Assembly: GCA_963169235.1 (NCBI GenBank)
Contig: CAUJCX010000003.1
Coordinates: forward strand, 17,041 to 81,040
Source of the DNA: Actinomycetota bacterium
Lineage (GTDB): Bacteria > Actinomycetota > Thermoleophilia > Miltoncostaeales > Miltoncostaeaceae
Direction: 5' to 3'
DNA length: 64,000 nt
The translations under genes and the position numbers were made by a program. The notes under the pieces are model-generated. The model saw nothing but the letters and a program-made list of their open reading frames with translations. It made no database searches and was not told where the DNA came from. Shown piece after piece: positions 9,020 through 19,903 of this stretch (the first letter of the stretch is position 1; every line of letters starts with the position of its first letter).

Positions 9020-10231
9020 ATGACCTCCCAGGGATTCGGTGGCAGCGGCATCACGGTGGGCATCGCCGCGGCCGCCCTGCTGGCGGAGGACCTCACCGGA
9101 TCGCAGGCACTCGCCGGCATGGCCCAGACCGTCCAGGTGCTGGCGTCGGCCATCGCCGCGTACTGGCTGGCCGGCATGATGCGCCTGCACGGGCGCCGGC
9201 GGGGCCTGGTGACCGGATACGCGTGCGGCGCGATGGGCGCCGTGCTGAGCGCGGCGGCCGCGATGATGGGATCGTTCCCGCTGCTTCTGGCGGGCGCCGC
9301 GTTCCTGGGGTGCACCACCGCCGCCAACGGGCTGGCCCGCTACACGGCCGTCGATCTGGCGCGACCCGCCGTGCAGGGGCGTTCGCTGGCGATGGTGGTG
9401 TGGGCCACCACCATCGGTGCCGTCGCCGGGCCCAGCCTCACGGGCCCCACCGCGAGCGCGGCGAAGCGCCTGGGGCTGGAGGGGCTGAGCGGCCCGTTCC
9501 TGTTCGGCCTGCTGACGATGCTGGTGGCGCTGGTGACGCTGGCGGTGCTGCTGCGTCCCGATCCCCTGCACCTGGCCTGGGAGGAGACCGGCCACACCCC
9601 CCGCATCGGGGCCCGGGGGGCGTCGTGGGCGGCGGTGCGCGCCGCCGTGTCGGCGCGGCCCGCGATCGGCGCGGGCATCGCCACCATGGCCCTGGCACAC
9701 GCGGTGATGGTGGCGGTCATGGTGATGACGCCGCTGCACATGCGCCACGGCGGCGCGGGGCTCGACGTGATCGGGTTCACCATCAGCGGCCACGTCTTCG
9801 GCATGTTCGGCCTGTCGCCGCTGGTGGGGTGGGCGTCCGACCGGCTGGGGCCGCCGCCGGTGATGGCCGCCGGGGCCGTCGTTCTGGTGGCGGCCGCGGC
9901 CATCGCGGGACAGGCGCCGTCCGGCGCGGGCCCGTCCATCGCGATCGGGCTGTTCGTGCTGGGCGTGGGCTGGTCGCTGGCCACGGTGTCGTCCGCGGCG
10001 CTGATCGCCGGGCAGGCGCCCGACGGGGCCCGCACCGACGTGCAGGGCGCGGGCGATCTGGTGATGGGGCTCGCCGCCGCCGCCGCGGGGGCCTTCGCGG
10101 GCGTCGTGATGGCGGTGTCGGGCTTCCTGGTGCTGAACGCGTTCGCGGGGTCGCTGGCCGTGGCCGCCCTGGCCTGCGCATGGGCGGCGCGGCGCTTCGT
10201 CGCCCAGGCCCGGGCGGTGACACCGGCATAG
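9020..10231 (+). CDS. MFS transporter
   Basis: A 403-residue membrane protein with about twelve hydrophobic helices in two halves separated by a charged loop (around 180-210). The helix 2-3 loop carries [15 protein letters not shown], resembling the MFS motif A position, and a second copy [15 protein letters not shown] follows helix 8. This fits a proton-coupled drug or metabolite exporter of the major facilitator superfamily; the substrate is unknown. The first helix appears to begin before the ATG at 9020 (the frame upstream reads [12 protein letters not shown]), but no ATG, GTG or TTG occurs in frame between the previous gene and 9020. A CTG start, or a slightly short helix 1, is possible. 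A MarR gene lies two genes upstream. Confidence 0.8.
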   Translation: MTSQGFGGSGITVGIAAAALLAEDLTGSQALAGMAQTVQVLASAIAAYWLAGMMRLHGRRRGLVTGYACGAMGAVLSAAAAMMGSFPLLLAGAAFLGCTTAANGLARYTAVDLARPAVQGRSLAMVVWATTIGAVAGPSLTGPTASAAKRLGLEGLSGPFLFGLLTMLVALVTLAVLLRPDPLHLAWEETGHTPRIGARGASWAAVRAAVSARPAIGAGIATMALAHAVMVAVMVMTPLHMRHGGAGLDVIGFTISGHVFGMFGLSPLVGWASDRLGPPPVMAAGAVVLVAAAAIAGQAPSGAGPSIAIGLFVLGVGWSLATVSSAALIAGQAPDGARTDVQGAGDLVMGLAAAAAGAFAGVVMAVSGFLVLNAFAGSLAVAALACAWAARRFVAQARAVTPA

Positions 10232-10284
10232 CATCGCCGCCGGGTCGACATCGTTCGCCGCCGTGCGCCTTGCCACCGATCAGA

Positions 10285-10300
10285 CGTGACGAAGATCACA
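10285..10300. promoter_or_regulatory. CRP-like operator upstream of acetyl-CoA synthetase
   Basis: CGTGA-CGAAGA-TCACA, matching the CRP/GlxR consensus TGTGA-N6-TCACA at nine of ten positions. It overlaps the -35 region of the candidate acs promoter. cAMP-CRP control of acs genes is established in E. coli and mycobacteria; its operation here is inferred. Confidence 0.6.
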
Positions 10301-10309
10301 AGCCGGGCG

Positions 10310-10315
10310 TAGACT
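10310..10315 (+). promoter_or_regulatory. Candidate -10 element of acs
   Basis: TAGACT, with a weak -35 (GTGACG, 10286-10291) at 18-bp spacing inside the CRP-like site. The predicted start near 10322 gives an about 50-nt leader carrying GGAGGGGG at 7 nt before ATG. Confidence 0.4.
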
Positions 10316-10371
10316 CGGTGGACGAACGGCCCGGCGCACCGGGCGGGGCGACGTACGGAGGGGGACTGGCT

Positions 10372-12314
<1,943 letters not shown>

Positions 12315-12315
<1 letters not shown>

Positions 12316-13148
12316 TGCGGGCGACCCGGCACCTCGTCGCCGTTGCCGCCACGTGTGCCGTCGTGATCGCGCCCCTCGTCGCCGCGTCGGTGGCGCAGGC
12401 GGCGCCACTGCTTCCCCGCTCGGGCAAGGTCGTCCGCGTGCTCAGCGGCGAGACGATCCTCGTGAACGTCGCGGGCAAGAACCGCACCCTCAGGATCTAC
12501 GGCATCGACGCCCCGCGCGGGTCGGAGTGCTACGCGGTCAGGTCGCGGGCCGAGCTGGCCTCCGAGGTCAAGAAGGGCCAACTGCTGACGTGGGCGTATC
12601 GCGGGGTGAAACCACCCCGCACGGCCCGTTCGTTCGTCGGCGTGGTCAACCACGCCGGCCTCGACCTGGGCGCCATGCAGGTGACGATGGGCGCCGCGCG
12701 GGCGGTGAACTCGATGTACGCGTCCTTCGAGCGGGCCGCCAAGGGACGTCCCGTCGGCCTGTGGACGGTGTGCGGCACCGGCACGGGCAAGAGCGTGCTG
12801 CCCGACCTGGTGGGGCGCCGCTTCGCCACCCCGTTCGTCGACGACACCACCAGCCAGAAGGTGCTCGACGTCTGCCGGGACGGGCGCTTCCGTCTGGAGG
12901 TGATCGCCAACTCCGCAGACGACGCGGTGCCGAGCGTCACCGAGGGCACCTGGAAGGTCGACCATGAGACGTACGCCCCGCCCGACTCCGCGGTGAACCT
13001 GCCGTACGTCGGCACGGTGTACTTCACGCTCACCCCGTCGGGCGGCGGCGCCACGTCGCTGTTCGCCGTCACCGATCGGGGCAACACCGCGTTCTACTTC
13101 GGCGCGACGACGGCCAACCCGTCGGCCAGCCCGTACTGCGGTGCGTAG
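12315..13148 (+). CDS. Secreted staphylococcal-nuclease-like protein, degenerate active site (copy 1)
   Basis: A 277-residue exported protein. An N-terminal signal peptide (VAVAATCAVVIAPLVAASVAQA-A, cleavage near 30) is followed by an SNase-like OB fold: GKVVRVLSGETILVNVAGK then LRIYGIDAP. In active nucleases the first motif reads DGDT; here it is SGET, so the metal-binding aspartates are changed, while the Arg and Asp of the second motif remain. The C-terminal half (from about 165) is unrelated, with two cysteines (DVCRDGRF and SPYCGA). It overlaps acsA by TGATG and the paralogous next gene by 8 bp. Probably a binding rather than nuclease domain; role unknown. Confidence 0.7.
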
Positions 13149-14025
13149 CGCGGTTCGCGCGGCTGCAGGCGCGGCAAGCCTCGCGCTGCTGGTGGGCGCG
13201 GGCTCCGCCGCGTCGGCGCCGATGCCGCGCACCGGCACGGTGGTGCGCGTCGTCGACGGCGACACGGTCGTCGTGCGGGTCGCCGGCCGGGTGCGGACCG
13301 TCGACCTGAAGGGCATCCGTGCGCCCGTGGGGCGCCAGTGCATGGCGCGGGCCTCGCTCGTGAACCTGCGCCGGGGGTTGCCGCCGCGCACCGAGGTGGC
13401 GCTGGTGTTCGGGCGTCGCAGGCCCGCCGCGACGGCCCGGCGGTTCAGCGCCGTGGTCACGTCCGGGGACGATGCGGGCCGGGTGCAGGTGCTGAACGGC
13501 TACGCACGTGCGGTGGGCCGCCTCTACCGCTCCGACGAGTCGATCGCGCGCGACGAGGACGACCCCGCGGGCCTCTGGAAACGGTGCCCATCCCCGTCCC
13601 CCGCCACGACGCCGGGCGCCACTGGCCCGTCGACCGCTCCCGCCCCCACGACGGACTCGCCGGTACCGGGGGAGGATGATCCCGCCCTGTCCGGTCAGAC
13701 CGACACCCTCCCATGGGCTGGTCAGAAGCTCACCACCATCCGGCGCGCGCCCCCGGCGGGCACCGACGAGCAGTACTACTACCTGCTGTGCGCCTGGCGT
13801 CCGACGTTCACGTCGCGGGTGATCCCCAACGGCAACACGTCGCTGGCGGCGTCGTCCGACAGCGGCACGTGGAAGTTGGTGGGCACCTCCGCGTCGCCGC
13901 GGACGTGGCAGGTCGAGCTCACCTCGGTGTCGGGTGCGACCCGGCGCGTGACGATCACCGAGCCCGGCCCCAACGAGCTGCTGGTGGACTCGCGCCCGGT
14001 CACGTTCGGCCCGGGCATCTGCTGA
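13141..14025 (+). CDS. Secreted staphylococcal-nuclease-like protein, degenerate active site (copy 2)
   Basis: A 294-residue exported paralog of the preceding gene. A signal peptide (ending SAASA near residue 28) is followed by TGTVVRVVDGDTVVVRVAGR, with the DGDT metal motif intact. The second motif reads VDLKGIRAP, so the catalytic Arg and Asp positions of SNase are lost. A Pro/Thr/Ser-rich linker (about 155-190) connects to a C-terminal domain with two cysteines (LLCAWRP and the final GIC), comparable to copy 1. The GTG start lies inside the last codons of copy 1, so translation is coupled. The two copies have lost opposite halves of the nuclease site. A hairpin at 14026 ends the unit. Confidence 0.7.
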   Translation: MRSAVRAAAGAASLALLVGAGSAASAPMPRTGTVVRVVDGDTVVVRVAGRVRTVDLKGIRAPVGRQCMARASLVNLRRGLPPRTEVALVFGRRRPAATARRFSAVVTSGDDAGRVQVLNGYARAVGRLYRSDESIARDEDDPAGLWKRCPSPSPATTPGATGPSTAPAPTTDSPVPGEDDPALSGQTDTLPWAGQKLTTIRRAPPAGTDEQYYYLLCAWRPTFTSRVIPNGNTSLAASSDSGTWKLVGTSASPRTWQVELTSVSGATRRVTITEPGPNELLVDSRPVTFGPGIC

Positions 14026-14052
14026 CGCCGGGCCGCCTGCCGCGGCTCGGCG
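14026..14052 (+). terminator. Hairpin after the nuclease-like gene pair
   Basis: CGCCGGGCCGC and GCGGCTCGGCG form an 11-bp stem with one G-U pair and a 5-nt loop, directly after the stop codon and followed by TTACC. It lies between convergent genes (next glgC). Confidence 0.55.
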
Positions 14053-14111
14053 TTACCGGTGAACGGGCCGGGGTATGAAGTGAAATGCCTTCCCTGTGCG
14101 CTGTACGGCGT

Positions 14112-15356
14112 TCAGGGGTCGATGACGTGACCCTTGCCGACCACGGTGATGCCGGATTCGGTCACCTCGAACCCGCGCGCGAGGTCGCGCTCGCGGTCGA
14201 CGCCGATGGTGGTGCCCTCGGGGATGCGCACGCTCTTGTCGATGATGGCCCGCTGCACGATGGCGCGGCGGCCCACGTCGACGCCCGGCATCAGCACGCT
14301 GCCCGACACCTGCGCCCACGAGTGCACCTGCACGTTGGGGGCGATCACGCTGTGGTCCACGGACGACCCGGAGATCACCACGCCCGACGCGACCATCGAG
14401 TTGGTCGCCGTGCCCACGCGGCCCTCCTCGGTGTGGATGAACTTCGCCGGGGGCAGGGAGGCCGACGTGTTGGTGAAGATCGGCCAGGCGGCGTTGTAGA
14501 GGCTGAACACCGGGTGCACCGAGATCAGGTCCATGTGGGCGTCGTAGTACGAGTCGAGCGTCCCGACGTCGCGCCAGTAGTCGCGGTCGCGCGCCGTCGA
14601 CCCCGGCACGTCGTTGGAGCGGAAGTCGTACACGGCGGCCTCGCCGTCGGCGACGAACGCGGGCACGATGTCGCCGCCCATGTCGTGTGACGACCCGCCG
14701 TCGTCGGCGTCGCGGGTGACCGCCTCCACCAGCCGGTCGGCGGTGAACACGTAGTTGCCCATCGACGCCAGTACCTCGTGCGGCGCGTCCGGGAGGCCCA
14801 CGGGGTCGGACGGCTTCTCGAGGAACGCGCGGATGCGGCCCGGCTCGTCGGGGTGCACGTCGATCACGCCGAACTGGGACGCCAGCGTGATGGGCTGGCG
14901 GATGGCGGCGACCGTGCACGCCGCGCCGGACTCCACGTGGGCGTCGACCATCCGCGAGAAGTCCATGCGGTACACGTGGTCGGCGCCGACGACCACGACG
15001 ATGTCGGGCTGCTCGTCGCGGATGAGGTTGAGGCTCTGGAAGATGGCGTCGGCCGAGCCCAGGTACCACCGCTTGCCCACCCGCTGCTGCGCGGGTACCG
15101 GTGCGACGTAGCTGCCCAGCATCGACGCCAGCCGCCACGTGATGGTGACGTGCCGGTCGAGGCTGTGCGACTTGTACTGCGTCAGCACGACGATCTGGCG
15201 GAAGCCCGAGTTCACCAGGTTGGACAGCGCGAAGTCGATCAGCCGATAACTGCCGCCGAATGGCACGGCGGGCTTGGCCCGGTCGGCGGTGAGGGGCATC
15301 AAGCGCTTGCCCTCCCCGCCCGCGAGCACGATGGCCAGGACTTTCGGTGCGGGCAT
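14112..15356 (-). CDS. glgC: Glucose-1-phosphate adenylyltransferase
   Basis: A 414-residue enzyme making ADP-glucose from glucose-1-phosphate and ATP for alpha-glucan synthesis. The N-terminal nucleotidyltransferase domain shows [20 protein letters not shown], then the ATP/substrate segments [10 protein letters not shown] and [13 protein letters not shown], and the C-terminal left-handed beta-helix region ([31 protein letters not shown]). Length is typical. It is divergent from glgA, 81 bp apart, as in mycobacteria (Rv1213/Rv1212c). The ATG follows a TAGGCT hexamer by 6 nt and has no ribosome binding site, so it is probably leaderless. A palindrome in the shared gap may control both genes. 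Confidence 0.95.
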   Translation of the reverse strand: MPAPKVLAIVLAGGEGKRLMPLTADRAKPAVPFGGSYRLIDFALSNLVNSGFRQIVVLTQYKSHSLDRHVTITWRLASMLGSYVAPVPAQQRVGKRWYLGSADAIFQSLNLIRDEQPDIVVVVGADHVYRMDFSRMVDAHVESGAACTVAAIRQPITLASQFGVIDVHPDEPGRIRAFLEKPSDPVGLPDAPHEVLASMGNYVFTADRLVEAVTRDADDGGSSHDMGGDIVPAFVADGEAAVYDFRSNDVPGSTARDRDYWRDVGTLDSYYDAHMDLISVHPVFSLYNAAWPIFTNTSASLPPAKFIHTEEGRVGTATNSMVASGVVISGSSVDHSVIAPNVQVHSWAQVSGSVLMPGVDVGRRAIVQRAIIDKSVRIPEGTTIGVDRERDLARGFEVTESGITVVGKGHVIDP

Positions 15357-15362
15357 GCCCGT

Positions 15363-15368
15363 AGCCTA
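15363..15368 (-). promoter_or_regulatory. Candidate -10 element of glgC, leaderless
   Basis: On the minus strand TAGGCT, then 6 nt, then the ATG of glgC. Confidence 0.5.
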
Positions 15369-15389
15369 GCCGGACGGGGCGCGGGCGAA

Positions 15390-15395
15390 TACCGT
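15390..15395 (+). promoter_or_regulatory. Candidate -10 element of glgA
   Basis: TACCGT, the same hexamer as before the 53176 gene. The predicted start near 15402 lies inside the palindrome at 15394-15410. Confidence 0.3.
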
Positions 15396-15410
15396 TTCGT
15401 GCGACGAAAC
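15394..15410. promoter_or_regulatory. 17-bp palindrome in the glgC/glgA divergent gap
   Basis: GTTTCGT-GCG-ACGAAAC, a perfect 7-bp inverted repeat with a 3-bp centre. It overlaps the putative glgA start site and lies about 38-54 bp upstream of the glgC start. It is a candidate operator for a dimeric repressor of both genes; the regulator is unknown. Confidence 0.55.
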
Positions 15411-15437
15411 CCCGCGAGTGCGACAAAGGAGTCACGC

Positions 15438-16628
15438 GTGCGCGTGGACATCGTGACGAAGGAGTACCCGCCGGAGGTCTACGGGGGAGCGGGCGTCCAC
15501 GTCACCGAGCTGGCGCGCGTGCTGCGCCGCCGGCTCGACGTGCGGGTGCGCTGTTTCGGCGCGCCACGCGACGAGCCGGGCGTCACGGCCTACGCCGAGG
15601 ATCCCGCCCTCCAGGCCGCCAACCCCGCGCTGTCGACGCTGGGCGTCGACCTGGCCATCGCGGGTGACTGCGCCGGCGCCGACGTGGTGCACTCGCACAC
15701 GTGGTACGCGAACATGGCCGGGCACCTGGCCAAGCTGCTGCACGGCGTGCCGCACGTCATCAGCGCGCACAGCCTGGAGCCCCTGCGCCCCTGGAAGGCC
15801 GAGCAGCTGGGCGGCGGCTACGCGGTGTCGTCGTTCTGCGAGCGCACGGCGTACCTGGGGGCGGACGCCGTGATCGCCGTCAGCGGAGGCATGCGCGCCG
15901 ACATCCTGCGGGCCTATCCCGACCTCGACCCGGCCCGCGTGCACGTGGTGCACAACGGCATCGACACGTCCGACTGGCGCCGCGACGACGGCCCCGAGGC
16001 GGCCGCGGCCGTGCGCACGCTGGGCATCGACCCCGGCCGGCCCGCCGTGGTGTTCGTGGGCCGCATCACCCGGCAGAAGGGTCTGCCGTACCTGCTGCGC
16101 GCGGCCGCCGAGTTGCCCGCCGACGTGCAGGTGGTGCTGTGCGCCGGCGCGCCCGACACCCCGGAGATCATGGCGGAGGTGTCCACGGCGGTCGCCGCCC
16201 TCCAGACCCGCCGCGACGGCGTCGTGTGGATCGAGCGGGTGCTGCCGCGCGCGGAGCTGTGCCGCGTGCTGTCGTTCGCGACGGTGTTCGCGTGCCCGTC
16301 CGTGTACGAGCCGCTGGGCATCGTCAACCTCGAGGCGATGGCCTGCGGCGCCGCGGTGGTGGGCACGGCCACCGGGGGCATCCCCGAGGTGGTCGTGCCG
16401 GGGGAGACCGGCTGGCTGGTTCCCATCGAGCAGGTGACCGACGGCACCGGCACCCCCGTGGATCCCGACCGGTTCGTCGCCGACCTGGCCGCGACGCTCA
16501 CCGACGCCGTCGGCGACCCCGCGCGGGCCCGCCGCTACGGGGAGGCGGGCCTGGTGCGGGCCCGCGAGCACTTCTCGTGGGACGCCATCGGCGCGGCGGT
16601 CGAAGCGGTGTACCGGACGGTCGCCTGA
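15438..16628 (+). CDS. glgA: Glycogen synthase / maltose-1-phosphate synthase (GT4 family)
   Basis: A 396-residue GT-B glycosyltransferase using ADP-glucose. The opening VDIVTKEYPPEVYGGAGVHVTELAR is the hallmark of the actinobacterial GlgA/GlgM group. Other landmarks are the C-terminal nucleotide-sugar segment (VFVGRITRQKGLPYLLRAA) and CPSVYEPLGIVNLEAMACG with the catalytic E-x7-E. The mycobacterial relative (Rv1212c) is GlgM, which makes maltose-1-phosphate from ADP-glucose and glucose-1-phosphate, so elongating-synthase activity should not be assumed. AAAGGAG lies 6 nt before the GTG. It is divergent from glgC and ends at a strong terminator. Confidence 0.9.
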   Translation: MRVDIVTKEYPPEVYGGAGVHVTELARVLRRRLDVRVRCFGAPRDEPGVTAYAEDPALQAANPALSTLGVDLAIAGDCAGADVVHSHTWYANMAGHLAKLLHGVPHVISAHSLEPLRPWKAEQLGGGYAVSSFCERTAYLGADAVIAVSGGMRADILRAYPDLDPARVHVVHNGIDTSDWRRDDGPEAAAAVRTLGIDPGRPAVVFVGRITRQKGLPYLLRAAAELPADVQVVLCAGAPDTPEIMAEVSTAVAALQTRRDGVVWIERVLPRAELCRVLSFATVFACPSVYEPLGIVNLEAMACGAAVVGTATGGIPEVVVPGETGWLVPIEQVTDGTGTPVDPDRFVADLAATLTDAVGDPARARRYGEAGLVRAREHFSWDAIGAAVEAVYRTVA

Positions 16629-16639
16629 CCGCACGACGC

Positions 16640-16680
16640 CCGCCGCGCCGGTTTTATTCCCGGCGCGGCGGTGGATGTTT
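16640..16680 (+). terminator. Intrinsic terminator of glgA
   Basis: CCGCCGCGCCGG (16640-16651) and CCGGCGCGGCGG (16660-16671) form a perfect 12-bp stem with an AT-rich 8-nt loop, followed within 6 nt by a run of five T. It is the clearest intrinsic terminator in the window. Confidence 0.88.
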
Positions 16681-16741
16681 TTCGGGCCGCGGGGCGTCGT
16701 ACCGGGTGAGCGATCCCGCCACCACCCGCAAGGAGCACCCG

Positions 16742-17119
16742 ATGACCTCTCTCCGCAACCTCGTCGCCATCGCCGCCGTCGCCACCGCCGCGGCCGCCGC
16801 CACCGCCGTCCCCGCGATGGCCGCCGACACCGCGTCGTTCCAGAGCCCGTCCGGCAACATCCGCTGCGCGTACGTCAGCGGCCAGGGCGTTGCATGCGTG
16901 TCGCGGTCCAACGGTCGCTACGCGATGCTGCGCGCGTTCGGCAACTCGCGCACCGGGTTCACGTCGTCGTCGCTGCCCGGCGGCCGCACCCTCGGCTACG
17001 GCTACAGCTGGCGCGCGTCGACGTTCTCGTGCACCAGCGAGGTCAACGGCGTCTCGTGCCGCTCCAGCCACACCGGCCACGGCTTCTTCCTGGCGCGCGA
17101 GACCAGCTACCGCTGGTAG
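16742..17119 (+). CDS. Small secreted protein, DUF6636-like
   Basis: A 125-residue exported protein. A signal peptide ([22 protein letters not shown], cleavage near 28) precedes a short domain with [22 protein letters not shown], a later [10 protein letters not shown], and [20 protein letters not shown] near the end. The four cysteines could form two disulfides. This pattern (PSGNIxC at the start, VxCxN/SxxGHGFxLxR at the end) is that of the actinobacterial DUF6636 family, which has no known function. AAGGAG lies 7 nt before ATG. The gene stands alone between two terminators. Confidence 0.75.
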   Translation: MTSLRNLVAIAAVATAAAAATAVPAMAADTASFQSPSGNIRCAYVSGQGVACVSRSNGRYAMLRAFGNSRTGFTSSSLPGGRTLGYGYSWRASTFSCTSEVNGVSCRSSHTGHGFFLARETSYRW

Positions 17120-17126
17120 GGGGAAC

Positions 17127-17156
17127 AGGCCCACGCGGACGCCGCCGTGTGGGCCT
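17127..17156 (+). terminator. Hairpin after the DUF6636-like gene
   Basis: AGGCCCAC and GTGGGCCT form an 8-bp stem with an inner GCGG/CCGC stem, followed by CCTT. It separates the small secreted protein from dnaJ. Confidence 0.6.
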
Positions 17157-17189
17157 CCTTGGGGTGCGTGTGCGAGGATTCCCGGGCAC

Positions 17190-18311
17190 ATGGCCGAGAA
17201 GCGCGACTACTACGAAGTGCTGGAGCTCGACCGCTCGGCCGACGAGGACGCCGTCAAGAAGGCGTTCCGGCGCCGGGCCCGCGAGCTCCACCCCGACGTC
17301 AACCCCTCGCCCGACGCGGAGGCGCAGTTCAAGGAGGCGGCCGAGGCGTACGAGGTGCTGTCGGACCCCGAGAAGCGCCGCGCGTACGACGCGTACGGCC
17401 ACGCCGGCCTCCGGGGTTCCGCCGGGGGCGGCGGCGCCACCGACTTCGCCGATTTCGGCTCGTTCCAGGACCTCTTCGACGCGTTCTTCGGCGGCGACAT
17501 GTTCGGCCGCACCACGCGCCGGGCCGCGCAGGGGCAGGACGCCGCCGTGCAGACCGAGATCTCGTTCGTCGAGTCGGCCACCGGCGCCGAGCGCACCGTC
17601 ACGTTCGAGGCGGTGGCGGCATGCGAGCAGTGCGACGGCACCGGCAACGCGCCGGGCTCCACCATGACGCGCTGCGCGACGTGCGTGGGGCAGGGCCAGG
17701 TGCGGCAGGTGACGCGGGGGCCGTTCGGGCAGTTCGTGCGCGCGGCCGTGTGCCCCGACTGCGCGGGGCGCGGCGAGGTACCGTCGGCGCCGTGCCCCGC
17801 GTGCAACGGCGCCGGGCGCCGCAACGAGACCCGGGAGATCACCATCAGCATCCCCGCCGGCATCGCCGCGGGCCAGCAGGTGCGCCTGGTGGGCCGGGGG
17901 CACGCGGGCCAGGCCGGTGCGCCCGCCGGGGACCTCTACGTGCACGTCGAGGTGACGCCAGACGAGCGCTTCCGCCGCGACGGCCTGGACGTCGTGACCC
18001 GGGTGCCCATCCCCGTCACCGACGCGATGATGGGCGGCAGCATCACCGTCCCCACCGTCGACGGCGAGGCGCCCGTCGAGGTCCGCGCCGGTACGCAGTC
18101 GGGCGACCACGTGGTGCTGCGGGGCAAGGGCTTCCCGGCGTTGCAGGGGCGCGGCCAGGGCGATCAGCGCGTCGTGCTCGACGTGCGGGTGCCGAAGGTG
18201 GTCAACGGCGAGGCCCGGGCGGCCGCGGAGCGCCTGGCCGAGACGCTCGACGAGAAGGCCTACAGCGAGGACGAGGGCTTCTTCGGCCGCCTCAAGAACG
18301 CCTTCCGCTAG
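17190..18311 (+). CDS. dnaJ: Chaperone protein DnaJ
   Basis: A 373-residue full-length type I Hsp40, cofactor of DnaK. The J domain (1-70) has the HPD motif ([10 protein letters not shown]). A Gly/Phe-rich linker follows ([24 protein letters not shown]). Four CxxCxGxG zinc motifs follow: [24 protein letters not shown] and CPACNGAG. C-terminal substrate-binding domains end in a [10 protein letters not shown] tail. It starts the operon with prmA (3-bp gap). No CIRCE element stands upstream, and grpE/dnaK are not beside it. The order dnaJ-prmA-rsmE-HIT-phoH-ybeY is conserved in many Gram-positive bacteria, usually right after hrcA. Confidence 0.96.
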   Translation: MAEKRDYYEVLELDRSADEDAVKKAFRRRARELHPDVNPSPDAEAQFKEAAEAYEVLSDPEKRRAYDAYGHAGLRGSAGGGGATDFADFGSFQDLFDAFFGGDMFGRTTRRAAQGQDAAVQTEISFVESATGAERTVTFEAVAACEQCDGTGNAPGSTMTRCATCVGQGQVRQVTRGPFGQFVRAAVCPDCAGRGEVPSAPCPACNGAGRRNETREITISIPAGIAAGQQVRLVGRGHAGQAGAPAGDLYVHVEVTPDERFRRDGLDVVTRVPIPVTDAMMGGSITVPTVDGEAPVEVRAGTQSGDHVVLRGKGFPALQGRGQGDQRVVLDVRVPKVVNGEARAAAERLAETLDEKAYSEDEGFFGRLKNAFR

Positions 18312-18314
18312 CCC

Positions 18315-19127
18315 ATGGGCGATGCGCCGCTTCATCGGCTGACCGCCACCCTCGGCGCGGACGCGCCCGAGACCGCCACGCTGGACGCGATCGCCGTCGC
18401 CGGCGGATGTGAGGAGCGCGCCCGCGCGGACGGCGGCACCGACCTGGTGTTCTGGGTCCCGTCCGCGGACGCCGGGCGCGTGGAGGCCGCGTTGCGCGCC
18501 GTCGCCGCGGTGCGCGACGTGCGGTCCGAGCCCCAGGACGAGGCCTGGCGCGACGCGCTGCGCACGTTCCACACGCCCGTCCGCGTGGCCGACCGCCTGC
18601 TGGTGCGGCCCCCGTGGGTCGACGCCGATCCAGCCCTCGGCGACATCCTGATCGACCCGGGGATGGCGTTCGGTACCGGTCAGCACGCCACCACCCGCGG
18701 CTGCCTGGAGCTCTTGTGCGCCATCGTCCCGGGCCCGCTGCTCGATGTCGGCTGCGGCTCGGGCATCCTGTCCATCGCCGCCGCCCGCCTGGGCTTCGGT
18801 CCCATCGTGGCGATCGACTTCGACCCCCTGTGCACCGAGGCGACGGCCCACAACGCGCGCGCCAACGGGGTGGACGTCGATGTGCGCCGCCTCGTCGTGG
18901 GCGAGGACGCGCTGCCCGCCGCCGACGTCGTGGCCGCCAACCTCACGTCGGGCCTGCTGGTCGTGCTGGCCGGCGCGCTCGCCGGGCGGCCACCTCGGGC
19001 CGCGGTGCTGAGCGGGCTGCGCCCGGACGACGCGGACGGCGTGCTGGCCGCCTGGGCGCCGCTGGGCCTGCGGATGGTGGACCGCCGCGATGCGGACGAG
19101 TGGACCGCGCTTCTGGTGGCGGCGTGA
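18315..19127 (+). CDS. prmA: Ribosomal protein L11 methyltransferase
   Basis: A 270-residue SAM-dependent class I methyltransferase. The diagnostic segment DPGMAFGTGQHATTRGCLELL is followed by motif I DVGCGSGILSIAAARLG, the acidic loop AIDFDPLCTEA and a post-motif VVAANLTSGLL in the place of the NPPY-like catalytic loop. PrmA trimethylates ribosomal protein L11 at several positions. The N-terminal L11-binding region is short and poorly conserved, as usual for actinobacterial PrmA. It follows dnaJ by 3 bp and overlaps rsmE by GTGA. Confidence 0.92.
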   Translation: MGDAPLHRLTATLGADAPETATLDAIAVAGGCEERARADGGTDLVFWVPSADAGRVEAALRAVAAVRDVRSEPQDEAWRDALRTFHTPVRVADRLLVRPPWVDADPALGDILIDPGMAFGTGQHATTRGCLELLCAIVPGPLLDVGCGSGILSIAAARLGFGPIVAIDFDPLCTEATAHNARANGVDVDVRRLVVGEDALPAADVVAANLTSGLLVVLAGALAGRPPRAAVLSGLRPDDADGVLAAWAPLGLRMVDRRDADEWTALLVAA

Positions 19128-19903
19128 AGCACACGTTCCGTTATCTGGTAGCAGGAACACCGTCACCCGGAGATGTGGTTGCCCTGGCACCTTCCGACGC
19201 CCATCACCTGGTGCGCGTCGTGCGTCGGGTGCCCGGCGATGCCGTGGAGATGATCGACGCGTCGGGCCTCATCTGGCCGGCCGTCGTGGAGGGGATCGAC
19301 GGCGGCGCCCTGGTGCGGGTGGGCAGTCGCCCCCGGCAGGGGCCCGTGCCCGCGCCCGTGGTGCTGTTCATGGGGCTGGCCGAGTGGAACCGCGTCGACC
19401 AGGTGGTGGAGAAGTGCGCCGAGCTGGGCGTGCCGCGCATCGTGATGCTGGCGACCGACCGCGCCCGCAGGGTGCCCGACCCAGACGCGTGGCGTCGGCG
19501 CCGCGAGCGCATGCTGCGAGTGGCCGAGGCGGGTGCGCGCCAGTCGGGGCAGGGGCATCTGCCGCGCGTGGAGGGCCTGGTCGCGCTGGACGACGCCGTG
19601 GCGTCCGCGAGCGGGCTGGAGCTGGTGCTCTTGGACGCGTCGGGCGACCGCCCGCTGGGCGAGGAACTCGCCTCACACGCCGGGCGCCTGACTCCCACCG
19701 GCGTGATGGTGGGCCCGGACGCGGGGTTCAGCCGGGCCGAGGTGGAGCGCGCCCGGCGGGCGGGCGTGCCCGTATGCACGCTGGGCGCGTCGACGCTCCG
19801 TGCGGAGACCGCGGCGCTGGTGGGCGTCAGCCTGGCGCTCGCGGCCCGCGGCCACCTGGCACGATCCCCGTGGGACGAGGCCGTGGAAGGAGACCCCTCA
19901 TGA
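19124..19903 (+). CDS. rsmE: 16S rRNA (uracil-1498-N3)-methyltransferase
   Basis: A 259-residue SPOUT-class (knotted) methyltransferase acting on U1498 of 16S rRNA in the 30S subunit. An N-terminal PUA-like domain (1-70, DAHHLVRVVRRVPGDAVEMIDASG) is followed by KCAELGVPRIVMLATDRA, RMLRVAEAGARQSGQGHLPRV, and the knot with SAM loop VMVGPDAGFSRAEVERA and LGASTLRAETAALVGV. These are all family signatures. GTG start overlapping the prmA stop; the end overlaps the HIT gene by ATGA. Confidence 0.93.
   Translation: MKHTFRYLVAGTPSPGDVVALAPSDAHHLVRVVRRVPGDAVEMIDASGLIWPAVVEGIDGGALVRVGSRPRQGPVPAPVVLFMGLAEWNRVDQVVEKCAELGVPRIVMLATDRARRVPDPDAWRRRRERMLRVAEAGARQSGQGHLPRVEGLVALDDAVASASGLELVLLDASGDRPLGEELASHAGRLTPTGVMVGPDAGFSRAEVERARRAGVPVCTLGASTLRAETAALVGVSLALAARGHLARSPWDEAVEGDPS

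Noticed and set aside
9223..10371. N-terminal extension of acetyl-CoA synthetase over the MFS gene
   Set aside because: The frame stays open by GC bias, but ATG 10372 with GGAGGGGG and the family N-terminus fixes the start.
14052..14076. GTTA-N15-GGGTAT, shaped like a SigB/SigF promoter, pointing into glgC antisense
   Set aside because: A single short match that overlaps a terminator stem and has no gene downstream on that strand.
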